Shown: positions 52,770 to 60,154 of the stretch, one piece after another
How positions within the stretch are numbered: the first letter of the stretch is position 1
Layout: each line of letters opens with the position of its first letter
NCBI RefSeq assembly: GCF_018129385.1
Contig: NZ_JAFCLN010000004.1
Location: 186,001 to 250,000 of the forward strand
Length of the DNA stretch: 64,000 nucleotides
Direction: 5' to 3'
Source: Bradyrhizobium lablabi
Lineage (GTDB): Bacteria > Pseudomonadota > Alphaproteobacteria > Rhizobiales > Xanthobacteraceae
Program-made: the position numbers and the translations under genes
Notes under the pieces: generated by a model
The model's database searches: none
Told to the model about the DNA's origin: nothing
The model's input: the letters and a program-made list of their open reading frames with translations, nothing else

Positions 52770-53969
52770 CTAGGCATGATCGAGCAAGTGAAGGTCCGAC
52801 AGCAACTGCATGGCGAAATCGCCGCCGAACGCGGCGTTGCCGTGGCCGCCGTCGCCACCGATTCCGGCCATCTGGATCGTGCTCTGATCGAACTGGACGT
52901 CGTTGGTCTGATGTGCGTCGGCGGTCGAATTGTAGCCGGCGACTGCAATGTTGATCGGGGCGTAGATGATCACATCGATATCGACGAGGCTTCCTGCGAA
53001 ATGGCCGTCGCCGCCGTGGCCGGCGCTGTTGTTGCCGGTCTCGATGGCGTCAGAGCCAATCAAGTCGAGGAAAGAGAAGCTGCCCGCGGCCCCGCCACTC
53101 GCGGCGTTGTCGTTCCCGCCATCACCGCCGACGCCGGCCATCTGAACAGCGGATTGATCGATCACCACATTGTTTGTCTGATCAGCGTGAGCAGTGGAAT
53201 TGTATCCCGCTATTGCGATGTTGATCGGATAGTAAAACGCAAACGTCGCGTGAACGAGGCCCCCATATGCGTATCCGTCGCCGCCATTTCCGGCGCTGTT
53301 CTCACCTGTACTGATCGCACCCGAAGCGCGAGACTCGAACGCGCCGACGCTTCCGCCTGATGCGGCATTGCCATCGCCGCCGTCACCGCCAACGCCCGCG
53401 ATCTGGGTCGCGGACTGATCAAAATACGCGATGTTCGTCTGATGCGCGTCGGCCGTCGCATGGGAGCCCGCCACCGCAATGTTGATCGGGTTATAAACCG
53501 CGACAGGAGCATGCACCATGGCTCCGGAGAAATGGCCATCGCCACCATTACCAGCGCTGTTGTCACCAGTACCGATCGCGCCCCAGAGGCCGGGGAGGCC
53601 GAACCCGGGGACGCCAGCTCCGAACGCGCCGACGTTTCCTCCCGATGCGGTATTCCCATCGCCGCCATCACCACCAACTCCCGCGATCTGGGTCGCGGAC
53701 TGATCAAAATACACAATGTTCGTTTGATAGGCGGCGCCTTTTGCATGGACGCCCGATTGCGCCACATTGAGTGGCTCGAAAGCAATATGGCGGCTGTCGA
53801 TCAGGCTTCCGGAAAAATAGCCGTTGCCGCCATCGCCGGCGCTATTACCTCCCGTGTGGGCCGCGACTCTTGAGATCGGGTCCGCTAAGAACCACCAGCC
53901 TGGCACATCGTGCTTGAGCAGATGCTCACCCTCCATGCGGCCGCCGTCCCACACACTCCGATGATTCAT
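52770..53969 (-). CDS. Four-repeat Gly/Asp-rich protein, probable type I secretion substrate or surface protein
   Basis: 399 residues from ATG 53969; GTG 54023 and ATG 53936 are alternatives because no SD is strong. Four tandem units of ~73 residues (39-112, 134-207, 222-294, 311-384). Each opens with (G/D/E/N)NSAGxGGDG, continues with hxPhNhAhxG, AxxxQTNxxxxDQSxxQhAG, and closes with GxGGDGGxxNxAxGG. Linkers of 14-27 residues vary. No signal peptide; C-terminus FAMQLLSDLHLLDHA is hydrophobic. The DQSA/Q/N pattern also occurs in the protein at 592-1383. Regular Gln/Asn/Gly spacing suggests a beta-solenoid or amyloid-like fold, and the Asp/Gly-rich turns may bind Ca; both are inference. Same strand as exporter genes. 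Confidence 0.85.
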   Translation of the reverse strand: MNHRSVWDGGRMEGEHLLKHDVPGWWFLADPISRVAAHTGGNSAGDGGNGYFSGSLIDSRHIAFEPLNVAQSGVHAKGAAYQTNIVYFDQSATQIAGVGGDGGDGNTASGGNVGAFGAGVPGFGLPGLWGAIGTGDNSAGNGGDGHFSGAMVHAPVAVYNPINIAVAGSHATADAHQTNIAYFDQSATQIAGVGGDGGDGNAASGGSVGAFESRASGAISTGENSAGNGGDGYAYGGLVHATFAFYYPINIAIAGYNSTAHADQTNNVVIDQSAVQMAGVGGDGGNDNAASGGAAGSFSFLDLIGSDAIETGNNSAGHGGDGHFAGSLVDIDVIIYAPINIAVAGYNSTADAHQTNDVQFDQSTIQMAGIGGDGGHGNAAFGGDFAMQLLSDLHLLDHA

Positions 53970-54041
53970 GGCTGTTGTCCCACCGAGATCGCTTCGCGCC
54001 GACTGGACGGACGCCTCCCGCACTCGAGAAAAGAATGTGAC

Positions 54042-54063
54042 CTCGGCAAGCGAAAAAGCCGAG
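54042..54063. promoter_or_regulatory. Small inverted repeat upstream of the four-repeat protein gene
   Basis: CTCGGC and GCCGAG with a 10-base AT-rich loop, about 70 bases upstream of the chosen start. It may be part of the leader or end the transcript from the ExbB-like operon, although no T-tract follows the stem on the minus strand. Confidence 0.3.
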
Positions 54064-54217
54064 TCGCCAATTCGGATCGCAATCGTTCGGACGTCAGACG
54101 CGATTTCGTCTACGTCCGTTCGGGTGTAGATGCCTCGCCCGGGCGGTCAAATGGGACTAGCAACCAGAGCACCCGCAAGGATCAAGACGCGGCCTCCAAA
54201 ACGCGCAAGCCGCAAGA

Positions 54218-54823
54218 TTACTGCTCGTCCTTCGGCGGCATCCGCGGCGGCAGTAATGGGGTGAACGAAACGGCCTCGCCGCTGCGCGGGGCGCTCAATC
54301 CTCCCCCCGTCGAGGGATCGCCCCCCGATGTGTCGATGATCGCGGTCGGCGTGATGTACTCCCTGACCGCTTCGAGCAGAGTGCCCTCGCCGGCGCCAAA
54401 GTCGGCGGCGCGGCCGCCTTGCGGGCGTCCTGCTGCAATTTCTCCGACGGCCCTGTCGGTCTTCTCGGCCAGAGCGCTGTTGTAGGGAAGCCGATAAGCC
54501 CTGGGAAGTCCGCTCGGCCGATTGCCGTCGTCGAGGGTTTCGACCCAGAGATAGATCGAACCGGGGTCCCCTTCGAGCGAGTGCGGCTCGACAATGCGCG
54601 CCTGCAACAGCTTGAAGGCCGCGGGCAACCTGTCTTCGCTGGCCCAGCCCATCAGGCTGCGCGCGCCGACGAAGCTGGCGATGTAAAACGCACTCGTCAC
54701 CACCACCGCCACGGCTTTGACCGGCCAGGGCAAGCGGGCATAGACCAGAACGGCGAGCAGCAGCGCGCCGATCAGCGCATAGCCCACTGACAATGTAACG
54801 ACGACCGATTGCAGGTTACTCAC
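54218..54823 (-). CDS. Inner-membrane protein of the ExbB/ExbD-like operon, 201 aa
   Basis: Two membrane segments (~8-28 and 35-52) are followed by a ~150-residue soluble domain with YLWVETLDDGNRPSGLPRAY and RLPYNSALAEKTDRAVGEIA, then a Pro/Gly-rich tail. ATG 54823 overlaps the preceding stop by four bases, so the three genes are translationally coupled. I do not recognise the family. Its place as third gene after a channel-type and an ExbD-type gene suggests an accessory subunit of that complex. Confidence 0.78.
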   Translation of the reverse strand: MSNLQSVVVTLSVGYALIGALLLAVLVYARLPWPVKAVAVVVTSAFYIASFVGARSLMGWASEDRLPAAFKLLQARIVEPHSLEGDPGSIYLWVETLDDGNRPSGLPRAYRLPYNSALAEKTDRAVGEIAAGRPQGGRAADFGAGEGTLLEAVREYITPTAIIDTSGGDPSTGGGLSAPRSGEAVSFTPLLPPRMPPKDEQ

Positions 54824-55488
54824 CGCGACATCCTGACGCCTGTCTTTGGATCGAGATCCGCCCCGTTGGATCGGGCGTTGCGGAAGGTTTCCAGCAGGGA
54901 TTTCGGCCGCTGGTGCACATCGACCACCTTGCCCTCGGCATCGATCACGAAGCGCATTGCCGTCTTCTCGTGGCCGGTGTGATCGACCATCACCTTGTTG
55001 TCGAAGATCACCTGCGCCGTTGGATTGAGTTTCTGAACTTTCACCGATGCCGCCACCGGCTGTCCGGTCGTCGCCTGAAAGTGCGAAACATTGACGGTAT
55101 ACTCGCCGGCGACGATGCCGCGCACGGTGACGATTTCCTCGCGGATGGGAGTTGCAATCTTCTTTCCGTTGACGACGATGAAGTCGTTCGCGCCACCGCG
55201 GTCATCGCGGTCGAGCGTCAGGAAGCCGGCCTCGCGGCGGCGATACCAGGCGACGTTGCCGGCGGGATCCTGCACGAACAGGTCGAGGTCGTCGGGATGA
55301 TTGTCGGGCCAATCCATCGTGATGATGAATTCCGCCTTTGAATCGATCTTGCCCTCCTTGGCATCCGGCGCGACGGCGAGCAGCGCCAGAAAGAACAGGA
55401 ACGCGACGACCTGCAGCGCCTTGAACAGCATCACGCCGAGCGGATCGAACGCCTCCTCGCGCGGGTAAAGGCCGAATTCATCCATCAT
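54820..55488 (-). CDS. ExbD-like bitopic membrane protein with a DLDLFV-type periplasmic domain
   Basis: 222 residues (ATG 55488 or adjacent 55485). A short cytoplasmic N-terminus with Asp15 (EEAFDPLGVMLFKALQ) leads into one membrane helix (~18-40); the Asp at the helix start matches the proton-carrying Asp of ExbD/TolR/MotB. The periplasmic part is not the usual ExbD domain: IITMDWPDNHPDDLDLFVQD resembles the DxDLHV motif of YfaP/DUF2135-type beta domains, followed by HFQATTGQPVAASVKVQK and a C-terminal extension. It overlaps the ExbB-like gene by 11 bases. It probably forms a proton-driven stator-like complex with it; the unusual outer domain would define its target. Confidence 0.82.
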   Translation of the reverse strand: MMDEFGLYPREEAFDPLGVMLFKALQVVAFLFFLALLAVAPDAKEGKIDSKAEFIITMDWPDNHPDDLDLFVQDPAGNVAWYRRREAGFLTLDRDDRGGANDFIVVNGKKIATPIREEIVTVRGIVAGEYTVNVSHFQATTGQPVAASVKVQKLNPTAQVIFDNKVMVDHTGHEKTAMRFVIDAEGKVVDVHQRPKSLLETFRNARSNGADLDPKTGVRMSR

Positions 55489-56239
55489 GGCGGCGTTCCA
55501 GTGCCGGCGTGACGTAGGTCTCCGTCATCATGACAGCGTCGGAAAACACCCGCTGGGTCGCGACATCGAGCATGTAGTACTGAATTCGGATCAGGATGGA
55601 GCCGGCCAAACCCGCCAGCGTCGTGTACATGGCGACCGCCATGCCATCGCTCATCAGCCCCATCGAGGATTTCATGGCGGCCTTGTCGGCCGCATCGAGC
55701 GTGGCGATCGGAGCCAGCATGATGATGAAGCCGATGATCGTTCCGAGCAGGCCGAGTTTCATCAGCATGTCGGAAACAAAGGCGCCAAAGCCGTTCGAAC
55801 CGCGCAGCCGGTCGGCCAGCGCCCGCAGCAGCAGCGTCTGGTCGATCTGGCCAAAACCCTGCGCGGCGGCCTTGGTCACGAGGCTGCGGATATGATCCGG
55901 CACGAGGCCTTTCGGCATATTTGCCACGTCGCGATCGAGCGCCGCATCGGCGCCTTGTGCCGACAACAGTACGCGGCACCGCCTTGCCACCTCATCTTCC
56001 CGCGCGATCGCACGGGTGCGCCAGAAGCAATGGCCGCACGTGACGAGATAAAGCGCGACGATGACGCTCGAAATGTAGGTACGATCCGAGACCGCCATCA
56101 AATGGATCAGCCCATATCGCCACAACAGGACAACCGCAAAGATGGAAAGCCCGGTGAAAATCATCCACCGCAACAGGGCGCCGCGCTCGGGCGCGTTGAT
56201 GTCAAGCACCGCGGCGCCAGCGCCGTTCGGGGAACCCAT
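55478..56239 (-). CDS. MotA/TolQ/ExbB-family proton channel protein
   Basis: 253 residues. Membrane segments at ~24-42 and 55-73, a cytoplasmic domain (~75-155), then the paired helices of the family at ~160-178 and ~197-218, with LGLLGTIIGFIIMLAPIATL and GMAVAMYTTLAGLAGSILIR. These are the MotA/ExbB signature helices that line the proton path. With the ExbD-like product it should convert proton motive force into work across the envelope. First gene of a three-gene operon co-oriented with the repeat proteins and type I exporter; a two-component system is divergent, its start only ~210 bases away. Confidence 0.9.
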   Translation of the reverse strand: MGSPNGAGAAVLDINAPERGALLRWMIFTGLSIFAVVLLWRYGLIHLMAVSDRTYISSVIVALYLVTCGHCFWRTRAIAREDEVARRCRVLLSAQGADAALDRDVANMPKGLVPDHIRSLVTKAAAQGFGQIDQTLLLRALADRLRGSNGFGAFVSDMLMKLGLLGTIIGFIIMLAPIATLDAADKAAMKSSMGLMSDGMAVAMYTTLAGLAGSILIRIQYYMLDVATQRVFSDAVMMTETYVTPALERRHDG

Positions 56240-56450
56240 GCTGCTTCCTCCCTGGCGGGCGGCCTCATTGCGGCAGCCGCAAGGCTGCCGCCTGACTTGA
56301 GCAGTAGAACAGAGCCGGCCGGCGCGGTCTCAGGAGACCCGCCTGCGGTGGGCCGGGAAATCTTCCCGATCTTGCCCCCATGCAAGCTTGCGATTGGCAA
56401 CCATTGACGCTGTTGCTACTGTGATGCGCTCGTCGTGGAGAGGTGATCGC

Positions 56451-57821
56451 ATGCGCCTCGTGCTTCAGCTCGTCGGCCGTCTGATTCTGATCGTCGCTCT
56501 CTGTCTGGGCGCGACGACGCTCTGGGCCACGATCGATGCCTATCGCAGCGTCGATCGGGCGACCGAGGCTTCCGCCCAACGGGTCGCGCTGGCCATGGAG
56601 GCGCTCTACTGGCGCGAATTGCTGCTGCGCAGCAACCGCACGCGCGAACGTCTCCTGCCGGTGCCCGAATGGCGCACCATCGAAACGATGAAACTGATTT
56701 CGCCGGGCATTTGCGTTCAATTCGAACCGATGGGTGCGTTCGAGAAACCGCTCTGCGGCCAGAGCAAGGGCATCGGCCTTTCGCCTCCGCGCTGGTTCGC
56801 AGCCGGCGTGCAGACGCTGCTCGGAAACCATCCGCCCGTCGTCGTGCCGATCAGCGCCCGCGCTGCCGACGCGGGCACGGTATCGGCGACCGCCGATGCC
56901 GATGCGGCGATCGCGCTGGCGTGGGAACGCATCCTCGATAACATCGGCGTGGCATTGCTGATGGCGGTCGCCATCGCCCTGCTCGCCTCGCTCGTGATCG
57001 CGCATACGCTGGCACCCGCACGATCGATCGTCGCCGCCCTGCAGCGCATGGCGCACGGCGAATACAGGACACAGCTTCCGGCCTTCCGATCCATGGAGCT
57101 TGCCATGATCGGACGGGCCGTCACCGATCTCGGAGACCGCCTGACGCAGGCCATGGAAGAACGGGCGGCCCTGACCGAACGTATGCTAGAAATCCGCAAC
57201 GATGAACGGCGCGCGCTGGCGCGCGAACTGCACGACGAATTCGGGCAGAACCTCTCGGCCATTCTCGCCTTTGCCAATACGATCGAACTTGCCAGCGCGC
57301 GGCATCCGGATCAGAGCGGCATCAAGCAGGACGCGCGGATGATTTCGCAGGCCACCCATCGGATCATGGCGTGCCTGCGCGGCACACTGAACCGCTTGCG
57401 CCATCCGCCCGCCGAGGAACTCGGGCTGGAAGCCAGCCTTATCAATCTGGTCGAGAGCTGGCGATCGCAGAATGCGGCGCGGCCATCGATACAGCTCGAC
57501 CTCCAGGGCGACCTTGCCGGCGTACATGGCGTCGTTGCCGTGACAGCCTATCGGATCGCGCAGGAGTGCCTCACCAACTCGCTGCGCCACAGCGCAGCAC
57601 GCGAGATCCTGCTGCGGATCGAGCGGCGCGCCGGCGCCGAGAACGCGCTTCTGATCCGCGTCGAGGATGATGGCGGCGGCGATGCCGCCAAAGTCATGCC
57701 ATCCGAAGGGATCGGCCTGATCGGAATACGCGAACGAGTGGCCGCGCTCGGCGGGTCCGTTTCGATCGCGCGCGAAACGCGCGGCGTGAGCGTCGCGGCA
57801 ACGATTCCGCTCGCAGCCTGA
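56451..57821 (+). CDS. Sensor histidine kinase (HisKA_3/NarX-UhpB type)
   Basis: 456 residues from ATG 56451 (GGAGAGG upstream). Membrane helix 1 (~7-28), a periplasmic sensor of ~135 residues with two Cys (SPGICVQFEP, EKPLCGQSKG) that could form a disulfide, helix 2 (~165-185), HAMP (LAPARSIVAALQRMAHGEYR), then HisKA_3 with the phospho-His in RRALARELHDEFGQNLSAIL, and an HATPase domain (AYRIAQECLTNSLRHSAARE; VEDDGGGDA; GIGLIGIRERVAALGG). It phosphorylates the NarL-type regulator encoded 12 bases downstream. Divergent from the ExbB-like operon, which is its likely target; the signal is unknown. Confidence 0.93.
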   Translation: MRLVLQLVGRLILIVALCLGATTLWATIDAYRSVDRATEASAQRVALAMEALYWRELLLRSNRTRERLLPVPEWRTIETMKLISPGICVQFEPMGAFEKPLCGQSKGIGLSPPRWFAAGVQTLLGNHPPVVVPISARAADAGTVSATADADAAIALAWERILDNIGVALLMAVAIALLASLVIAHTLAPARSIVAALQRMAHGEYRTQLPAFRSMELAMIGRAVTDLGDRLTQAMEERAALTERMLEIRNDERRALARELHDEFGQNLSAILAFANTIELASARHPDQSGIKQDARMISQATHRIMACLRGTLNRLRHPPAEELGLEASLINLVESWRSQNAARPSIQLDLQGDLAGVHGVVAVTAYRIAQECLTNSLRHSAAREILLRIERRAGAENALLIRVEDDGGGDAAKVMPSEGIGLIGIRERVAALGGSVSIARETRGVSVAATIPLAA

Positions 57822-57833
57822 GGCCATTGCTGC

Positions 57834-58487
57834 ATGACGGCTTCACAGACAAAGGGCATCTCGATTCTGCTGGTGGACGACCATCCGGTCGTTCGCCAAG
57901 GCTATCGCCGGGTGCTGGAAACCCAGAGCGACTTCGATGTAACAGCGGAAGCCGAAGACGCGACCAGCGCGTATGCCGCCTTCAAGGCGCACTTGCCGGA
58001 TGTCGTGGTGATGGACATATCGATGCCGGGTGCCAGCGGCCTCGAGGCTATCAGGAATATCCGCCTGCGCGCGCCCCGCGCCCGCATTCTCGTCTTCAGC
58101 ATGCACAGCGAAGCTGTGCTGGTGAAGGCGGCATTCAAGTCGGGGGCGAGCGGCTACGTCACCAAGAGCAGTGAGCCGATGGTGCTGGTGCAGGCGATCC
58201 GTTCGGTTGCGCGCGGAGAGCGCGCCATGAGCGACGACGTTGCCCACGTTCTGGCGCTCGAAAGCCTGAGCCCGTCGGCGTCAGTGTTCGAGCAGTTGGG
58301 AGAACGGGAAATCGAGATCTTGCGGCAACTGGCTGCCGGCTCGACGCAGGAACAGATCGCTTCAAATCTCAATATCAGCATGAAGACGGTTCAAAATTAT
58401 CAGTCTCTGATCAAGACCAAGACCGGCATGCGGACGGACGCGCAGCTCGTTCGTCTGGCCGCCGAGTACGGGTTGACCAGTCTCTAG
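57834..58487 (+). CDS. NarL/FixJ-type response regulator
   Basis: 217 residues. The receiver is complete: ILLVDDHPVVRQGYRRVLE (acidic pair), DVVVMDISMPGASGLEA (phospho-Asp), LVFSMHSEAV (Ser/Thr switch), YVTKSSEP (Lys). The GerE domain (~145-210) has LGEREIEILRQLAAGSTQEQ and NISMKTVQNYQSLIKTKTGM. Phosphorylated by the kinase encoded just upstream, it would dimerise and bind promoters, probably of the divergent ExbB-like operon. It differs from the two orphan LuxR-type proteins in this window, whose receivers lack these residues. Confidence 0.95.
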   Translation: MTASQTKGISILLVDDHPVVRQGYRRVLETQSDFDVTAEAEDATSAYAAFKAHLPDVVVMDISMPGASGLEAIRNIRLRAPRARILVFSMHSEAVLVKAAFKSGASGYVTKSSEPMVLVQAIRSVARGERAMSDDVAHVLALESLSPSASVFEQLGEREIEILRQLAAGSTQEQIASNLNISMKTVQNYQSLIKTKTGMRTDAQLVRLAAEYGLTSL

Positions 58488-58569
58488 AGCCCGATGAGCT
58501 TCGCCAGTTCCACCCCTGCCCTTTGTCGTTTTCACCGGTTGACTCACGCATAACTCTGCGGTTATACGT

Positions 58570-58597
58570 CGATCAATAACCAATGGGTTATTGATCG
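58570..58597. promoter_or_regulatory. Perfect 12-bp inverted repeat at the ArsR gene start
   Basis: CGATCAATAACC and GGTTATTGATCG, four bases apart, end two bases before ATG 58600. The size and AT-rich core fit an ArsR-family operator, so the downstream regulator probably controls itself. The site leaves no room for a normal SD. Confidence 0.8.
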
Positions 58598-58599
58598 AG

Positions 58600-58923
58600 A
58601 TGGCAAACGCTCACGATGTGCTCTTTCGAACGCTGGCCGATCCGACGCGGCGGGCGATCTTCGAGCGGCTGTGCCGCGACGGCGAGCAGACGGTCGGCGC
58701 GCTGACGGCGCGGGCCGGCGTCTCGCAGCCGGCTGTCTCAAAGCACCTTGGCGTTTTGAAGGAGGCCGGCCTGGTGCGCGACCGCCACGAAGGCCGCCAG
58801 ACCCACTACAGCGCGCAGCTCAGCGCGCTGGCGCCGCTGATCGACTGGACCAGCCGGATGACCGGCTTCTGGGAAAAGAGGTTCGACGACCTCGAAAATT
58901 TGCTCAAGAGGATGGATCAATGA
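58600..58923 (+). CDS. ArsR-family transcriptional regulator
   Basis: 107 residues, a single winged helix: DVLFRTLADPTRRAIFERLC, TVGALTARAGVSQPAVSKHL, GVLKEAGLVRDRHEGRQTHY. This is the subtype without metal-binding Cys that typically sits with an SRPBCC (AHSA1) gene; here that gene overlaps the stop by four bases. No SD precedes ATG 58600; the operator-like palindrome ends two bases upstream, so translation may be leaderless or start from a TTG at 58591. It would repress its own three-gene operon; the inducer is unknown. Confidence 0.93.
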   Translation: MANAHDVLFRTLADPTRRAIFERLCRDGEQTVGALTARAGVSQPAVSKHLGVLKEAGLVRDRHEGRQTHYSAQLSALAPLIDWTSRMTGFWEKRFDDLENLLKRMDQ

Positions 58924-59354
58924 CTGCAACAGCAACCGAAACGCGGACCGTCGTCGTTGAACGCGAGATGCCGCATCCACTGGAAAAACTCTGGCGCGCG
59001 CTCACGCAGCCGCATCTGATGGAGGAATGGCTGATGAAGAACGATTTCCGGCCCGTGGTCGGCCACCGCTTCAATCTTCGCGGCGAATGGGGCGGCGTGC
59101 TGGACTGCGAGGTGCTGGAGGTCGAGCCGAACAGGACACTCTCCTACACCTGGAATTTTGAGCACGAGGATGCGGCCTTCAGTCTCAAAAGCGTGGTCGT
59201 TTTTACGCTGACACCGACTGCTGCCGGAACCCACCTGCGCATGGAGCAGTCGGGCTTCCGGCCGGATCAGAAGCAGGCTTTTGGCGGCGCGCATGCCGGT
59301 TGGAAACAGTTCTTCGAGAAGCTGGACCAACTGCTGGCGAAGGAGGCTCCATGA
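58920..59354 (+). CDS. SRPBCC/AHSA1-domain protein
   Basis: 144 residues. VEREMPHPLEKLWRALTQPH, LMEEWLMKNDFRPVVGHRFN and the C-terminal helix GGAHAGWKQFFEKLDQLLAK are the START-like AHSA1 pattern. The fold encloses a hydrophobic ligand cavity; pairs of ArsR and AHSA1 genes are very common, with unknown ligands. ATG 58920 overlaps the ArsR stop (ATGA) and its own stop overlaps the next start, so the three genes are translationally coupled. Confidence 0.93.
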   Translation: MTATATETRTVVVEREMPHPLEKLWRALTQPHLMEEWLMKNDFRPVVGHRFNLRGEWGGVLDCEVLEVEPNRTLSYTWNFEHEDAAFSLKSVVVFTLTPTAAGTHLRMEQSGFRPDQKQAFGGAHAGWKQFFEKLDQLLAKEAP

Positions 59355-59557
59355 ACTGGAATATGTTGATCCGGCGGGTTCACCGCTGGCTGTCGATTGC
59401 GTTCACCGTCGCCGTCATCGCCAACGTCGTCGCGATGGCGCAAGGTCAGCAGATCGTGTGGGTGGGCATCCTCGCTCTGATCCCGCTCATACTGTTGTTG
59501 CTCTCCGGCCTCTACCTGTTCATGCTGCCTTGTGCCGCCAGATGGCGCAGTCCGTAG
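59351..59557 (+). CDS. Small two-helix membrane protein, 68 aa
   Basis: ATG 59351 overlaps the SRPBCC stop (ATGA). Two membrane helices (~12-30 and 36-57: AFTVAVIANVVAMAQG, VWVGILALIPLILLLLSGLY). The N-terminus MNWNMLIRRVHRWLSIAFT is like those of small PepSY-associated or DUF-type membrane proteins found in ArsR-AHSA1 operons. Its TAG stop lies within the dispersed repeat that starts at 59554, so the repeat probably replaced the original C-terminus by a few residues. Function unknown. Confidence 0.75.
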   Translation: MNWNMLIRRVHRWLSIAFTVAVIANVVAMAQGQQIVWVGILALIPLILLLLSGLYLFMLPCAARWRSP

Positions 59558-59633
59558 GGCGGGTTAGGCGAAGCCGTAACCCGCCGAATGGTGGCGCGAA
59601 AACGGCGGGTTACGCTCCGCTAACCCGCCCTAC
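59554..59633. repeat. Palindromic dispersed repeat (GGCGGGTTA type)
   Basis: GTAGGGCGGGTTA at 59554-59566 and TAACCCGCCCTAC at 59621-59633 are exact inverted ends; inner parts also pair (GTAACCCGCCG with CGGCGGGTTAC). This is a known-looking intergenic element of bradyrhizobia. Its first bases supply the stop codon of the small membrane protein, and it can act as a transcript-ending stem. Confidence 0.82.
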
Positions 59634-59655
59634 GCAGCGGTTGAGAAGGAGGGCC

Positions 59656-60135
59656 ATGGCCGTCAAGAAATCCACCAAGTCAAAAGCTGCGAAAAAAGCT
59701 CCCGCGAAGAAAGCCGCAGCCAAACGCGCCGGCGAGCCCGTCCTTCTCTCGGGCGGCAATCCGCAAATTCCGAAGGGATATGGCGATGCGCCCGTGCAGG
59801 CCTACATCGCGGCAATGCCGGGCTGGAAGCGCGACGTCGGGCGAGAGCTCGATGCGCTGATCGTGCGCGCCGTGCCCGGCGTGCGCAAGGCTGTGAAATG
59901 GAACTCGCCGTTCTACGGCATGGACGGCGAGAGCTGGTTTCTCGCCTATCATTGCTTCACGAAATACGTCAAAGTGACATTCCTGCGCGGCGCCTCGCTG
60001 CGCCCTCTCCCGCCCGGCGAGTCCAGGCACAAGGATGTGCGTTATCTCGACATCTACGAGGACAAGCCGCTTGATGAGGCCCAATTGGCCGACTGGATCA
60101 AGCAGGCCAGCCGGCTGCCCGGCGAGCGCATGTGA
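59656..60135 (+). CDS. DUF1801 protein with Lys/Ala-rich N-terminus
   Basis: 159 residues; GGAGGG precedes ATG 59656. A basic Lys/Ala tail (~1-26, histone-H1-like) precedes the DUF1801 domain: GWKRDVGRELDALIVRAVPG, VRKAVKWNSPFYGMDGESWF, FTKYVKVTFLRGASLRPLPP. DUF1801 has a YdhG-like fold with unknown activity. The basic tail may bind nucleic acid. A second DUF1801 gene lies at 60939-61418, with a DUF695/RraB gene between. Confidence 0.88.
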   Translation: MAVKKSTKSKAAKKAPAKKAAAKRAGEPVLLSGGNPQIPKGYGDAPVQAYIAAMPGWKRDVGRELDALIVRAVPGVRKAVKWNSPFYGMDGESWFLAYHCFTKYVKVTFLRGASLRPLPPGESRHKDVRYLDIYEDKPLDEAQLADWIKQASRLPGERM

Positions 60136-60154
60136 GTAAACGAGATCCGCAGAA

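Noticed and set aside
52770..53969. Classical RTX calcium-binding repeats in the four-repeat protein
   Set aside because: The GGxGxDxUx nonapeptide is not present; Gly/Asp richness alone is not enough for the RTX label.
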